This document shows, piece after piece, positions 1-12,600 of a stretch of 64,000 bases of DNA. A model generated the notes under the pieces. It saw nothing but the letters and a program-made list of their open reading frames with translations. It was not told where the DNA came from and did not search any database. Every line of letters starts with the position of its first letter. Position 1 is the stretch's first letter. The stretch is from assembly GCF_008831285.2 (NCBI RefSeq), contig NC_045148.1, positions 62,001 through 126,000 of the forward strand. The letters run 5' to 3'. This DNA is from Nymphaea colorata (taxonomy: Eukaryota; Streptophyta; Magnoliopsida; Nymphaeales; Nymphaeaceae). A program made the position numbers and the translations under genes.

Positions 1-2536
1 TGAAAAAAAATTTTTGATTTTTATTTTGATAACTCGAAAAAAGAAACCAGTACCGATGGGCCGAACTGATTCGGACGTCACATTCGTTTTTTTTTTTTTT
101 TTGGTTCGAAAAAAATGAAAATGAGGGCGTGCCGTAACTTGTAAGAGACGTCTAAGAGGCAGGGCCGTCCCAGTTTCCTGTTTAAGTGGGTTTTGCCGGG
201 GCCCGGATGTGAGCGTCCCCGGAACAAGAAGAGTGGCGGCCTTTGATAGTTGATAACCATTTGGGTTTTTCTTTTCGTCTTTCAATGGGTTGCCAAATAT
301 GACCTTTATTCCTTGCTGCGTAGGTAGGAGTGGACCACCACCATGTCCTGTAAAAAGACTTTTTCTGTATCGGATCTGGATCCTTCCCATATTAGACTGG
401 ATTCAGGTACTAGAGAATATTGCAGGACTTTTGCTCAGACCCACCACGATGGACAGCAGAACGTCCGGTCAGGTCCCCATCTGATCGAGACTGCGGGCAG
501 CGTTGTGGTCTTAGGCTGCGTTGGGCTCTGATCTTGGCTCGCTTCTTGAGATTTTGATTTTGGACCCTTTTGGTATCGGACCTGAACTGGTTTAGTTTCA
601 TGCGCATGTTCGTGGACTTGGCCCTTTTTTTCTTCTGCTCTGATGGGGAATGGGCGGCCCTTTTCTTCTTTGGCTATTGGAAATGTCTTGCTTCTTGACA
701 ATCCACCCGCGGATTAGTGGACGGGGCGTGGAATTTCACCCACTGGGTCCAGCACCAAAGTTATCTGCATGGCTTTCGTATGGGTGAAAGGATCACGAGA
801 GGCAAAAATAGGCTCCCGCTTCACATCCCTCGACTGGCTTTGGCTCCGCGTCATGCATAAGTAATATATGCATTCATTATAACTGTCTTGCTTGGAGACT
901 AGTCTAACTAGATTTTATGTCCATATCCTATTCCAAAAACAATTATGCAAATATAATTTATCATATCAACTGCTTAAGAACACACACTACTAAACAACAA
1001 TATTCTAGCCACCAGTGTTTCTTGAGTCCATAAAACTTAATTTCCTTTTACATGCATTTCAATGTCCAATGTTCTTAAAAGCCATCAATTAGAGGTACAA
1101 TATTTAATTGTTTATAATATGTGTGTCCTCGTGAAGCTATGCATGTCACGATCGTAACGGTGATATCATCCGCGTGGAATAAGCAAAGAAACTAATTTGA
1201 AAATTGAAATTGGTGTATTCGATTCCCAAGTACGAATAAGTGAATAAGGTTTAAATAAATCAGATGTTTGTGCTGCACAGTTGCGTGCTTGAAAAGAAGT
1301 ACGAACGATATCGCAAAGAAGGTCACTGATAAAATGTGCTGCTGCCTTTCATAAATAATATGAAGCTTGTCTTTTGTGCGTAGCGAAAGCCATCTCAGGG
1401 CAAGAATGATTATTAAATTGGAGAACCGTCCAGCCATATTGATATCAGGTTGCTCTCTTATCTTATAAAGGTAGGTATGGTGTGTGCATTATGGAGATGG
1501 CTAAGTATCTTTCTTTCTTTGCTTACAGTAAAGCTTCATGCCTCCTACTCCTTCCTTTTTTTACCAAGGGATGATGTTCATCTGCAAAATTCAAAAAACA
1601 AAGTAATAAACGACACTCGCTAAGGGCAGTGTTGTCACTACTGGTCGTGCATCTGCTCCTAATTACAGCAAGGATGCTTCCTATACGGGGATTTAGAAAA
1701 TTAAACTGTTTTTTGTTTTCTTCAATATTTTAAATATTTATAATTAATTTTTAAATATAAAAATAGCCCAATACCGGCTTACCTGTATGGATCGATTCGA
1801 TGTCATGTTAGCTTGCAAACCGATACAGATGGTATATGTTAGTTTGCAAACCGATACAGATGGTATTGGTTATTAGGTCAGCCCGATGCTTCGAGCCCGA
1901 TGCTTGAAGCCTGAATTTGAACTCAGTTCGGTTAAAATAAAAAAATATTTATTTTAAATATAAAATAAAAATTTTTAAATAAAAATATTATAAAGAAATT
2001 AATCGAGTGGAATCGAGCCCCATCCAATGGACCAAAGCCGGTCTTTTGTGATTGAATTCAGATATTCATAATGGACTAATCATATGATTAGGATCAAGAT
2101 TGCCAGTTGACTCACTACAACAAGTAGGTTGGTTCGGGCGCTAAAATAAGATCAGCGATTGCTGATAGGAGCCTGTGGCGCTGCAGCCGCGCAGTGTCAG
2201 TGCCGGGTTTCAGACCAATGTGAATCACGTTGGAGGACGTATAATATGAATATTTGTGTATATACTTAATAAATTTGTGATATTTCACAATTCAAAAAAT
2301 AACAAACTCTAATATTCAGAAGAAAAAGAACATGTAATTAATTGACGATCGTGGATGATCTAGCCGACTCAGGTGACTTGTAACTCGGTTCCGTGAAAGA
2401 AAAAACATAAAAAGAAAGAAGAAATGAAAATTGCCAAAGACTCTTTCCTTAATTCTCCAAGTTTTAAAGCAATTCATTGTATCTGATTCTTATGTTGGGG
2501 ACAACTTAGAGCACTTCAACCGTCTCCACTTGGAAG
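1..2536. other. Intergenic DNA without a recognised gene
   Basis: I see no gene family here. Open frames are short (at most about 88 codons) and overlap on opposite strands. The segment around 340-850 is more GC-rich and mixed in composition, but its frames match nothing I know. A minus-strand frame at 1192-1437 (81 codons) starts with a hydrophobic stretch, but has no recognisable continuation. A 31-bp sequence is repeated twice at about 1805-1866. The stretch 1680-2000 is AT-rich, low-complexity DNA. Confidence 0.5.
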
Positions 2537-2542
2537 TTTATT
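2537..2542 (-). promoter_or_regulatory. Candidate poly(A) signal of the IDH gene
   Basis: The plus strand reads TTTATT here, which is AATAAA on the minus strand, about 305 bases after the isocitrate dehydrogenase stop codon. That distance suits a plant 3' UTR. Such hexamers are common by chance in AT-rich DNA, so this is only a candidate. Confidence 0.25.
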
Positions 2543-2846
2543 AAGTGCAGCAGTTGAATAACCACCATACGTAATGCCTGATTAATGCAAGGCACTGAAA
2601 ACAAGCTATGCAGTGAGTAACAAGGAAAAAACATGGACGATTTTCCTGCAAAGACATGTATTCTGTGGGGAAAAAAATCTTATTACTTCGTTCTGGAAAT
2701 GACTCCGTTATTACTGTGAATGGCTTGTATGATCTCGAGCACAGTCGAAATCTTAATTAATAAAAAGACACCACAAAAAATTCTCAGATGGAGAGAATCC
2801 GGACAAGATTCAAAAATCAAGCTACAGAGAGAAGAGACAAGTGTCA

Positions 2847-5800
2847 CTAATCCAGTTTCTCAATTACCGCATCAACCACTTCTTGGGTTGTGCTGCTCCC
2901 TCCCAGATCCTTCGTCCGGTACTTCCCTTCTTCAATCACACGCTTCACAGCAGTTTCTAACCGATCTGCAAAGGATGGGAACTGCAAATGGCGCAACATC
3001 ATCGCAGAGGATAGAAGCAACGCTACCGGGTTTGCTTTCTTTTGCTCCACCAGCTTCTCATTTCCCACATTACCAGCAGATGCCCCCTGCTCAAAAATGG
3101 CATGGTTCGCCCCAACATTACCTGCAGCCAATAATTCGATTGCTGCTTTAGCAAGACACATTTGGACTGGTGGCTTTTGAACTCAAAAAGTGAGTGCACA
3201 ATCACTATTTCCTTAGTATTGGCAAGTACTTGAGAATTACGAAAAATGGAACGTGAAAATTAGAAACTGCCATGTCATGATATTTTTGTGTAATATTAAG
3301 ACATACTGAAGGTCACAAGAGATATGATGAATCAGATGTTTTCTTCTTCCAAGAAAGTTTGAACAATTGCAAAGTTTGCAAAACATCATTGCTATCAGTG
3401 GGTATCGCCCAATAATAAATGGCTCAAATTCCCGCATCTTCCAAAAACTATGTGAAAGACGGTCTTGTGCCCTTAGCCTTCCCTTTTACCCTGTTTTGGG
3501 CCATTGATGGTAAAACACAAGCACAGGGATCGGCATTTTCTTCCCACAGCTTGAGCACAAGCAGAAGAGCATTTCTTGCATACGCAGGGTTTAGGCTGGT
3601 GGGAAGAAATGATTTTGTTCTAATGCTAATTCACTATCTTAACCAGGGCAGTGAGAGGCAACAGTATGGCAGAGAGAACTTCCACAATTTGCAGGAAAAA
3701 ACACATTTGAGCAAACTTCGTGAAACATGCCTCCAGTACAATCAAAAGATTATCTTCAGACTCTTCATAGACTGTAACACCTAAACTTTACTTTCTTCAA
3801 CTTATATATACCTATTGACATGTTCATAGAAAAGGAACAGCAACAAAACCAAAAGAGAAAATGAAGCCTGCAAAACTAGCTCCAGGCATCACACCGGTAA
3901 GAGCTTTCCTTGCATATGCAGGGTTCAGGCTGGTGGGAAGAAAGATTTTGTTCTAATGCTAATTCACTATCTTAACCAGGCAGTGAGAGGCAACAGTATG
4001 GTAGAGAGGACTTCCACAATTTGCAGGAAAAAAACACATTTGAGCAAACTTCGTGAAACATGCCTCCAGTACAATCAAGAGATAGTCTTCAGACTCTTCA
4101 TCGGCTGGAAGAACTAAAGTTTACTTTCTTCAACTTATATTATACCTATTGACATGTTCATAGAAAAGGAACAGCAACAAAACTGAAAGGAAAAATGAAG
4201 CCTGCAAACCTACCTCCAGGCATCACACCAGTACCCCCAGCAATACCAGCTGCTGTATTGGCGACCAAATTTCCGTACAGATTCGGTGTAACCTGCAGAT
4301 ATTATGGGAGTTAGTTTCCTTAGGTACACATTGACAATACAAATTATATAACAATTGACAATGCAACAAAATGAATCCCACTCCACACAGATGAGGCCAG
4401 GAGTTCTAATTTTTTCAGAAATGAGGGCAGTGGCATGGCAAGTCCCAGATAAATACCCTAAGTGCCACAAAGTGAATGCAGTAATGTTGAGTTTAAAATA
4501 TTACACGTTCTGAGGAATAAAACCATACAATCAGTTCCGAGTAAAGAGCAATTCAGAGTGTTTTGTCAAGGTCAGGCATTTATAAAGCCCTTATCTAAGG
4601 AGATAACAAAGCAAACCCTGACACATCTGCTATCCATCCATAAATTTTCATTAGCCACTGTTCACAAACAGTGCCACAGGATGAGATGGCTTTATCAGCA
4701 AGAAAAAGACGTGCATGTGCCTGATTATATGAATCATCCCATCAGCTCAGTTAATATGTAAACATGAATTTGTGCAACTTTCTCACCCTGATGATCTTGA
4801 AAAGTAACCCCATGTTTACGATGTCAACCATACAACACGAGAAAAAGTTTAGGAAACAAAATTTGTGGAATGGATTGAAGGAAACAATAGATTCCACGAC
4901 AAAAAAAATCAATTTACTCAGAAGATGAGAAATAGAAAAGCCATGACAGAATGTTAGGCATATTAAAAGGGATATGTTAGCACAATCACATATTATACAA
5001 ATATGAACTGAAAAACAGTCAAATTTGAAGCTCTATCACAATTAAGAATTATAAAACTGATAAAGAGAGCCTATAAAGTATAAAATTAGCAAGGCACCAT
5101 AAATCTAAGTGAATATGTTGACAAGCTACCAAAGTTTCAGAAGCGTACCATAACGTCAAATTGCTCAGGTTTTGACACAAGTTGCATGCAACAATTATCC
5201 ACAATAATCTCATTATACTTTATCCCAGGATAGTTCTTTGCAACCTCACGACATGATTCTAAGAAAAGACCATCGGCTAGCTTCATAATGTTAGCTTTGT
5301 GCACAGCTGTCACCTGCTTCCTGTTGTTGAGATAAGCGTACTCAAATGCATATTTAGCAATTCGCTCTGAACAGAACTTTGTAATCACCTAGCAAAATTA
5401 CTAAATCAGCACCAAAATTGGCAGATGCAAAAAATGAAGAAAGAAAGTAAAAAACATCCTCAAGCAACTGCAGAGGATGCATAACAAGCACAGAAAGTAG
5501 ATAAAATCCATCATGTTCAAAAAGGAATCCAGTTTTACTAATCACATACAATGGAACAAGAGAAGAAAAATAGAAGAGGTATGACACATGAGGAAAAAGA
5601 ACCAGAAAGGGGAGCAAATGCAACAGCCATTGTATTGCAAGTATAACCTTTCTCCTGGGACAATTTTCTGCAATTCCATTGAACTTGTGTTTTATTTATG
5701 ATCTAGAAACAAGAAAAATGAGTAGGTTATGCTAATAAGTTGTGGAAGAACATAGATACCACACTCAAATAATGATGAGTTTTCCGTTGATCTTCATGCT

Positions 5801-8498
5801 TATTTAAGCAAGTCTATAAGATATCTGGTATACAAACAAACAGCAGAAAATTACAAAGCCCAACAAAAGGACTTTAAAAGAAGAACCAACAAACCCCAAC
5901 AACTGACACATGATTGCATGAGATAGCAAAGAAGATACCCTTGATGAATCCCTGAGGCTTTCCATCATCTGCATTACCAATTTGGTAACCGTTAGGGGAT
6001 GGGAAAGATATGGCAAGCAAAAAAAACAAAAAAAATTTCCACTTTCAATTGAATCCCCATAGGTATGTTGCGTGCAACTCAATCCCCATCAATCCTCTTA
6101 TGACACTTCTCAATGTCTGACTGCTCATCTAATTCTCCATGGTCTAAGACCCTGATGGCTCCTTAGTCCTTTCTAATGCACAATATGTGTCCATCAATTT
6201 TCAGGATTTGCCAGATCTACATTCTTATGTTTTGCTTGATCCCACCGAAACAGATCAGTTGCTTTGTGTAGACATTAGACAATGATAGACAAGTCATAGA
6301 CAGCTGGATCACTAGAAAGCAAGCAGGAAAATGAAATAGGAAGGGCACCAAGCTGATTGCAGACTGTCATTTTAGACCATAAAAAACTATTTCATGTGGA
6401 TCTGAGAAAATGTTTACCCAAGCAAGATGACACTGGATAGACAGTCAGAAGCCAAAGCAGGATGAAAATAGGAAGGCCAGTTCTAATAGCTAAGATAAAT
6501 GGAATTTCATTCTTAGATAACAGTATATGTCCACTATAGTCTCTTTAATGGTTGTGCATTCCTTCACCAACGTTTGTTTATATACCACAATAAGTTTATT
6601 ATGTGGCAAGAGAACTGCGGCAAAATAAACAAGTAGTGTTTGATGCAACCCACATGAATAAAATGGTTCAGATCATAACAGAACTAGCACAGGGTGCACG
6701 ATGAGAAAATATTTAAGTAATACACCTGGTGGGCAAATATCACATGTTTAATTGAAAAAAACCAACACAACAGCAAAAACTGATGCACAGTTCATTATAA
6801 TGTGATGGGTAGCTTTCAAAAGCATCAATCTAAAGGAGAAAGACAAAGCATGATGCATTGTGCTGCTATTTTACTGTAGGACTTTTCTAGGTTAAAACTC
6901 CAACATAGGGCAGGAGACTAATAAGAAGTGTCACCAGACAGTCAATATGAGGTTCGATCGCTTGAAGAAGTCAAAGTGAACAGTTTGTTTTGAAAGACGA
7001 TATTTCCCGATTGCACACGATCAAATTAGAATGCCAGCAAACAATTAGTTGACATCTAAAATTAACTAAGACCAAAGTGTCTTAAATAAAATAAATCTCT
7101 CCTCTTTATCCTTTTATTGTTCATCAACTATTCTGACATTGGGCCTTACCAATCATGAAGCAGGAGCCCAACGCATCAAACGTTCTCTCTGCATAATATG
7201 CTACAAAAATTTAGGTAGCAATAACTGCCTCCAGGGAATCAAGTAGCATGAATTGTTATTTATGCCCAGAAAAACCAAAAATTTGCTAAGGGTCACCATG
7301 GAACAGAACGTTAAGTGGGATAGGCTGATAGCTTATTCAAAAAAGCCAGTTTCATTACAAAACAAACGCCAGCAAAACTGAACAGCTCGTTCAATAAGAT
7401 CATAAGTAATCATCGCCTAGCATGAATAGCTTGTTCAAAGAGAATCAACCCAGAACAAAAATTCGTTGCCAAACACATCTCTTCCATTTGGAATTGACCT
7501 CATTACACACAATCATCGCAAACACAAATAGCTCGTTCAATTGAAGGCTACATAACTGACAAATAACTGTTGCCAAACAGAAGCACTGGACCTTCATAAG
7601 GCATCAATTTCCTATTAACCACATCTATATATTAAACAAACGACGTTGTCGGAACCTACAAAATCTTTAGAAAGTAAACTCCAGGCAATACTCGATTGAA
7701 TGGCACTAGATATTCACACGTATAAATACAAAACTTCACAAAGAAAGAACCAAAAAAACCAAGAAAGTCGAGTACCATCTAAATGTTGAAATTAGCTAGA
7801 AAAATGACAAAATCAACGTGAAAAATACAGTTAAGGAAGATAAACGAAAGCACAAATAACCACAGTTAGAAGCAACAACATCAGCTCAAACAAACTATAA
7901 GCCCCACAATTGCGATTAACTCATATCAAAATGACATAATCTAACAAGGAGAAAATGGACAGACCTTGAGGCTCTCGACGACGCCGGGGACGACCTCGTG
8001 CTCGAGCCCTGAATACTCTCCCTCGGTATTCTCCCTGATGACGACGATGTCGACGTTCTCGTGGCGGGTGGGAAGTCCTGGCAGGTTGAAGCAATGGACC
8101 AGGGAGGCGTAGAGGTCGAGCTCCTTCCTCAGCTGCACGTTCAGGGAGCTAACACCGCCGCCCACCGGCGTCGCGAGGCCGCCCTTCAGGCAGACCTTGT
8201 TCTTCTTGACGGACTCGATCACCTCCTCCGGCACGCTCTCCATGTCGCCGTGAACCTCATAGGTCTCAAAGTAGACGGGGGCGTGCATCGCCTCCATCAC
8301 CTGCTTCACCGCGCCGGTGACGAGTGGGCCAATTCCGTCACCGGGGATGAGAGTCACGGCCCGCGGGGCGCCGTCGCCGGGCCGAGGCATGTACGACACG
8401 CCACGGGCGGATCCTGGGCCCAACAAGTGGGGGTGAGGCCGGTCGGATGCTCCCCTCCTGAGGAGCTCCCTGATCGCCCACCGGACGCTCCTCGCCAT
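2847..8498 (-). CDS. IDH1: NAD-dependent isocitrate dehydrogenase, regulatory subunit, mitochondrial
   Basis: Regulatory subunit of the mitochondrial NAD-IDH complex, which oxidises isocitrate to 2-oxoglutarate in the TCA cycle. Four exons on the minus strand: 8498-7965, 5388-5149, 4292-4214 and 3121-2847. All three introns are GT-AG, and the joined frame is 1128 nt, 375 residues, close to the known plant protein length. The arginine-rich N-terminus ([15 protein letters not shown]) looks like a mitochondrial presequence. LIPGDGIGP near residue 51, [14 protein letters not shown] near residue 155 and the TPNLYGNL block at the start of exon 3 are family hallmarks. The segment LVHCFNLPG is typical of regulatory subunits; catalytic subunits have an arginine-containing version. 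The start codon at 8496-8498 precedes the presequence, and the stop codon follows the C-terminal [10 protein letters not shown]. No frame breaks are seen, so the gene looks functional. The symbol rests on similarity to the Arabidopsis regulatory subunits and could equally be IDH2 or IDH3. Confidence 0.95.
3565..4232. repeat. 334-bp tandem duplication in IDH intron 3 that copies the end of exon 3
   Basis: Two adjacent direct copies, about 3565-3898 and 3899-4232, share long near-identical stretches offset by 334 bases. Examples are the blocks beginning GGCTGGTGGGAAG and TTTGAGCAAACTTCG. The unit includes the last roughly 20 bases of IDH exon 3 plus its donor. The real exon end lies at 4214; its duplicate lies near 3880. 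In the duplicate the donor GT reads CT (minus-strand GAGCTAG instead of GAGGTAG), so this partial exon should not be spliced. Confidence 0.85.
5389..7964 (-). other. Intron 1 of the IDH gene (2.6 kb)
   Basis: This 2576-bp stretch separates exon 1 (ending AAG|GTCTGT on the minus strand) from exon 2 (starting TAG|GTGATT). It is AT-rich, has no long open frame, and I recognise no transposon domain in it. Several minus-strand frames of about 90 codons are hydrophobic, low-complexity readings of T-rich sequence and are not taken as coding. Confidence 0.7.
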
Positions 8499-8804
8499 AG
8501 CCGAATATTCTGGGTTTTTCCCCGGATTGGTTTCCCCGGATTGGCTTTGGTTTTCTTCTTCTGTCTTCCTTCCCTCTGGTTTGGGTCTTTCTTCCTATAA
8601 GATTGTGCGACCGATGAAAATTTGGGGATTTTTAGATCGAAGAGAGGAAGGGAGCAATCGCCATGGAAAGTGGGAAGGGGCTTTGAAGCGGAGACGAAGG
8701 AGGGTTGGTCGACTTTCCGAAGCCGTCACAATATATCGGCGGTCTTTTGAAAATATCGCACACGACGATACTAGTCTTTTACCACTTGTATTCTTCAAAA
8801 AACC

Positions 8805-8908
8805 GCAGATAACTTAAAAATTTTGGTACGTAACAAAACTAGGCGCAGCCATCGCTGCAGATAACTTAAAAATTTTGGTACGTAACAAAACTAGGCGCAG
8901 CCATCGTT
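8805..8908. repeat. Two-copy 52-bp tandem duplication upstream of IDH
   Basis: A 52-bp unit starting GCAGATAACTTAAAAATT and ending GCGCAGCCATCG occurs twice in direct succession with one or two mismatches. It begins about 307 bases upstream of the IDH start codon, so it lies in or near the promoter. No known element was recognised inside the unit. Confidence 0.9.
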
Positions 8909-9364
8909 GCAACGCTTCCGGCAAAAATTCCGGGAATTTTTTTCTCTGCAGGTTTCTTATATGGAGCTAAAACCCTACAACCATCCGGAGATTCCGACCT
9001 GACATGGACATTTCCGACCTCTCAGCCTCTCACAACACAAATCTCCGACGGTTGTAAGATTTCATCCTCTCTCTCTCTCTTTCGTGCTGTAAATATGATG
9101 TAATTAAAATACATGACTTTTTGTCTGTGTTTGCGAATTGGCATTGGCTTCCAATAAAATATCAACTCCCAAAGTAATAATAATGCACGCTGATTCTATT
9201 TTATCATCAAATTAAAGTCAAAACAGTGCATGCTGCCTTGCCTCTCTTCCATGTAGTATTTTATGATCGTTTTTTATTTTAATAAAATAATTGCCAATAT
9301 CATTGTTCACAAAAAAAATAATAAAGTCAAATGATTTCGTGAAACCCTTAAATCATTCTTAAGA

Positions 9365-9652
9365 AGCGTTTGGATGACACCTCAATACAAGTTTTCGAGG
9401 GTTAAAGTAATTAGATTTACAGAGAATTGGAGGGTTATCAAAACCTAGCTTTGAAAAAAAAGGAATAAAAGATCTTACCCACCTCAAGCTATTTATAAAA
9501 CATTAGGTTTTAGGTGCCACCCAAGTTAGATCAGTTTTTTAGGCATCACCAAATAAACAAATGAAGTTTCCAACATTCATTAAAAATCTTGGTTTTCAGA
9601 AAACCAAGTGTTCCCATAACTGGGTTAGATGAGGGTGCCATCCCATCGCCCC
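9365..9652. mobile_element. Degenerate Tourist-like MITE
   Basis: The left end reads GCGTTTGGATGACACCTC. The right end, reverse-complemented, reads GGCGATGGGATGGCACCC, so the ends are imperfect terminal inverted repeats. Termini and parts of the interior (a stretch like ACTGGGTTAGATGAGGGTG) match the better preserved element at 21506-21808. No open reading frame is present, so it is a non-autonomous element. The ends are worn, and I cannot define a target duplication here. Confidence 0.6.
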
Positions 9653-12600
9653 TTTAGTGTTTTTATACATAAACAATTGATATATATGTGTATCAAAATA
9701 TTAAGTACGAGCCAAGATAATATTTTGGACAGAAACTATAAAATATGTGAACTAAATAAAACTTTTGTAGATGTATTATTGATGGTTGATGACTAAGCTC
9801 TCACTTTATGTAGATCCTGGATCCGAATATAAAGCACTATTTTCACGCTCGGACCCTGATCCAATGCACTCAACGAGGAAGACCGAACCTGAAATGATAA
9901 ATACAATCTCATCTAGTAGCCATACCATTTGTTATAGATCCCAGTATCATCTGGACATCTTTTTTTTCACCAAAGCAGATCTAATATACCAATTTTGCTG
10001 TTGGGGAGGAAGACTTCGCTTTTATGTAAGTGGAACTCTTAGAAAATTAAACAAACACATGGTATGCACATAGAATGGACCCCTTGACAAAGCAATTCTA
10101 AAGCATCCATCACCTCAAATCCATGAGAATATAATAAGAAAATAATAACAAACTATAAAAGACATTAAGCAAAGAAAAAAAACACACCAATTTACATGGA
10201 AAACCATATTTTAAATGAGAGAGAAAAACGACGGGGCCAACGCATGAGATCCATCATATGAAAGAGAATGCAATAGACCTTCTCAAGCCTTCAAACTTGA
10301 GGAATTCTCTTCGCATACAAGAATCCCCTTTGCTCTCTTGATGGTAGAAGAAGCTCTCTTTCTCTCTCTATTACATGTAGAGGAGCACCCAAACACGGAA
10401 GCTCTCTCCCCTTCAAAGAAACAAGACATATAAAAGGTTCAGGACAAAACATTGACGACATATAAAGGTTCAGCACAAAATATTGACAAGTTAGATCCCT
10501 TGGTTAAACTCCATGATTGACTCTCTATATCAAAGAAAACTAAAGAGAAATAGGCTACTCTCCCAGATGAGGATGGCTTTGCTTCTAGTAAAATGAGCTA
10601 CTTTCCAAGGTTTGTTTTTCAGGGCATAGTTCTAGTTTGCTTACGAAAGCATTTTTTGGCTAGATCCATTTGACTAGAGATGGAATTTACAAAGGTAATC
10701 TAACATTTTTAACAGATAAACATAACTAAGAATTTTCGAATTGTGTGGGCTACAAGATAATTAATCATGCAGTCTTGAAGATTGAAGTTTTCTTGGAGTT
10801 CATTAGATAGAGCCGTGTGGTTTTCTAACATTATCTGCCACAGTTACGTAGTATTGATATCTTGAGTGAGAAATTTTAGGTGAAGGATTCGGACATCACA
10901 ATAAACAAGTTCTAATGACTTAGCAGCCACTTTGTCAAATATGGGCAGAGTCGTTTTTGAGCTTTATATGCGGCATGACCATATCTGTGTAGCGACCTTA
11001 ACAGGGTTCTTCACGACTTGAAAGAGCAAAGGCTCTATTATATATTTTGTTCAAAGACAGAGAGACCTATGGACTTTCTTCCTTCACCAATCATTTTCTC
11101 CCTCCTCAAATCTTGACTTGCATTAGTGAGCGAAAAAAATACTTTGCAGACAGAAGCTGTATGTGTTGGTAATCCTTGCAACTGACATCAGGCTAATTTG
11201 AAATTAAAGGTCATGAAGTATGAAAGAACTTTATCGTCGTCACTTGCTTTCTTGAGAAACTGTGTGTTGCTAATTAATACCTTTCACAATGACGGAAGAC
11301 CCATTTGCGCAGGTGTAAGTTTCATTTTAGATTGATTCAAATTATTCAAAGATTATATTATGTTGTTAACCATGTGGACAATGGCCTCTAGTCAATGACA
11401 CCAGCACTAGTCATAGCACTGGAGAGGGGTTCAACGTTACCAAAAGCAGCAGCTGTTTCTGGGCTATTCCATATGCATGAAGAAATTTTTTCAAGCTTTT
11501 GAATGATGACAATATTATCATCACTATTGGTTGTGGTTGGATGCAGTTCATAATTGATAGATGCATTAGAACCAGACATCATTCACCTTTCCCTCTTTCA
11601 AAATTTCAGATCTATGATGTTCTGGTTCGCTGTGAATAAGCCATGGAGCACGCTTCCTTGGCGTGACTTGATCTTTTGCACTGAACGCATTTAAAGAACT
11701 TGTCTGTATTTCTTTAATTGTTGATTGTACTAGTTCTCCCACCCTCCTCGTTGACATTATAGGGCAATTCTTCAAGAGTTTTGATTGATCAGCTGTATCC
11801 TTTTTTGTTGGATACATCACTTCCAGACATACTTCTTCTCCCATGTTATGACAGCACAACTACCATTGATGAGAGGCAATTCAGCCTCCATGAGAACCCA
11901 ACTTCTCATAACAAATCAGTATCTATTCAAAAAGTCAAAAGATTCTTTACTGCTATTTCAATTTGTGTATGTCAATGGGATCACAATTTGGCACAGTGTA
12001 CAAGTCTAGCTAGTCCCACACGGCTCCCAACTTGCTCACGTAATCACTAAAGGGTTCTTATAATGTGTATTTCTTGATGCAGCTGGTATATGCAGGCAAT
12101 GTCGTATTGTTCATAATTAGAGATATATGATTTAATTTTGCAGTTGTTTCAGTGTTGTTGTTCTCTGAGTTATCCAAGCTATCAGCCAAAATGATGTTTA
12201 TCCTTTCAACTTGGCTCTGATACGATGCAAATTTTGAAGGAATAGAAAAAAGGTGAAAAGACAAACACAAAGAGATTAACTTGTGGCTTAGCCTACTTTC
12301 GGTCGATGTTGAAGAAGGTCTGTTTTCATTTTGATTTTGGATTCTGCTCAGTTGAAGACGAAAATGCAGAAGCACACATACATTGATTTAGGATGCTTTT
12401 GGAAGATAGGGATCACAGATCAACGATTCCCGAAGAGCTTGGTGTAAAATGGTTCAATATAGAGTTTTGAAGGATGTTTTTGTGCCTAGACATTGTAACA
12501 AGTTAGCTGTTCTTTGGGCCAAATTGGCAACTCTTTCCTTGCAAAGTTGATGGAAAGACTGAGCGCATGATCGAACTCCATTTTTGAAAATTTGTAAGGG

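Noticed and set aside
8061-8600. Plus-strand frame of 179 codons
   Set aside because: It is antisense to the GC-rich first exon of the isocitrate dehydrogenase gene, which has clear family motifs on the other strand.
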